Shown: positions 4,917-5,023 of the stretch, piece after piece
Numbering within the stretch: the stretch's first letter is position 1
How the letters are laid out: the number at the start of each line of letters is the position of its first letter
Assembly: GCF_001679325.1 (NCBI RefSeq)
Contig: NZ_LZMX01000018.1
DNA: 5,023 bases
DNA from: Haemophilus_D parainfluenzae_AD
GTDB taxonomy: Bacteria > Pseudomonadota > Gammaproteobacteria > Enterobacterales > Pasteurellaceae
Strand: one strand, 5' to 3'
Notes under the pieces: model-generated
Told to the model about the DNA's origin: nothing
Database searches by the model: none
The model's input: the letters and a program-made list of their open reading frames with translations, nothing else
Program-made: the position numbers and the translations under genes

Positions 4917-5023
4917 TTATTTGATGATTTTCGCAACAACGCCAGCACCTACTGTACGGCCACCTTCACGGATTGCGAAACGTAAACCTTGGTCCATCGC
5001 AATCGGGTGGATTAAGCTTACTG
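4917..5023 (-). CDS. tuf: Elongation factor Tu, C-terminal end (partial)
   Basis: EF-Tu delivers aminoacyl-tRNA to the ribosome as a GTP complex (known). Translation of the minus strand to the window edge gives 34 complete codons and a TAA stop. They contain [19 protein letters not shown], then [13 protein letters not shown], the end of the third (beta-barrel) domain of bacterial EF-Tu. The GTPase domain and start are outside the window. The KIIK ending, rather than the KVLG of E. coli, fits Pasteurellaceae. Gammaproteobacteria usually carry two tuf copies; which one this is cannot be seen. Confidence 0.97.

Overview
The window looks like a chromosomal segment of a Pasteurellaceae species in the Haemophilus influenzae / Aggregatibacter / Pasteurella group. 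Three perfect copies of the Hin-type DNA uptake sequence (AAGTGCGGT) support this. So do the AT-rich base composition, a Sxy protein of the H. influenzae type, and an EF-Tu ending in KIIK. I cannot name the species from sequence alone. No mobile element, CRISPR array, tRNA or prophage gene is visible.

Left end (1-115, minus strand): not a gene but a near-textbook ribosomal RNA P1 promoter. It has an UP-element-like AT tract, TTGCGC, a 16-bp spacer, TATAAT, and possibly a Fis site near -71. It fires leftward, so an rRNA operon should begin just outside the window. Next comes sxy/tfoX (115-783, minus), the competence activator. It has a strong ribosome-binding site and a leader whose upstream part can pair with that site. 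A CRP-S-like site lies between sxy and a divergent patatin-family lipase gene (1014-1856, plus).

Centre (1857-3570, plus): recA has a sigma70 promoter with a perfect LexA (SOS) box in its spacer. A terminator-like inverted pair of uptake sequences follows, then recX, whose product modulates RecA. The recX 3' end overlaps the convergent crcB gene by 26 bp.

Right end (3545-5023, minus): a two-gene unit reads leftward, a Cof-type HAD phosphatase followed directly (TAA then ATG) by crcB/fluC, a fluoride channel. Beyond it are a single uptake sequence, an intrinsic terminator and the last 34 codons of tuf, cut by the window edge.

Together the left and centre form a DNA uptake and recombination neighbourhood: the competence switch (sxy), the strand-exchange protein that handles incoming DNA (recA), its modulator (recX) and uptake sequences. 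No gene family here is unknown. The most interesting signals are regulatory: the possible RNA switch in the sxy leader, the shared CRP site, and sxy running straight into an rRNA promoter with no visible terminator.
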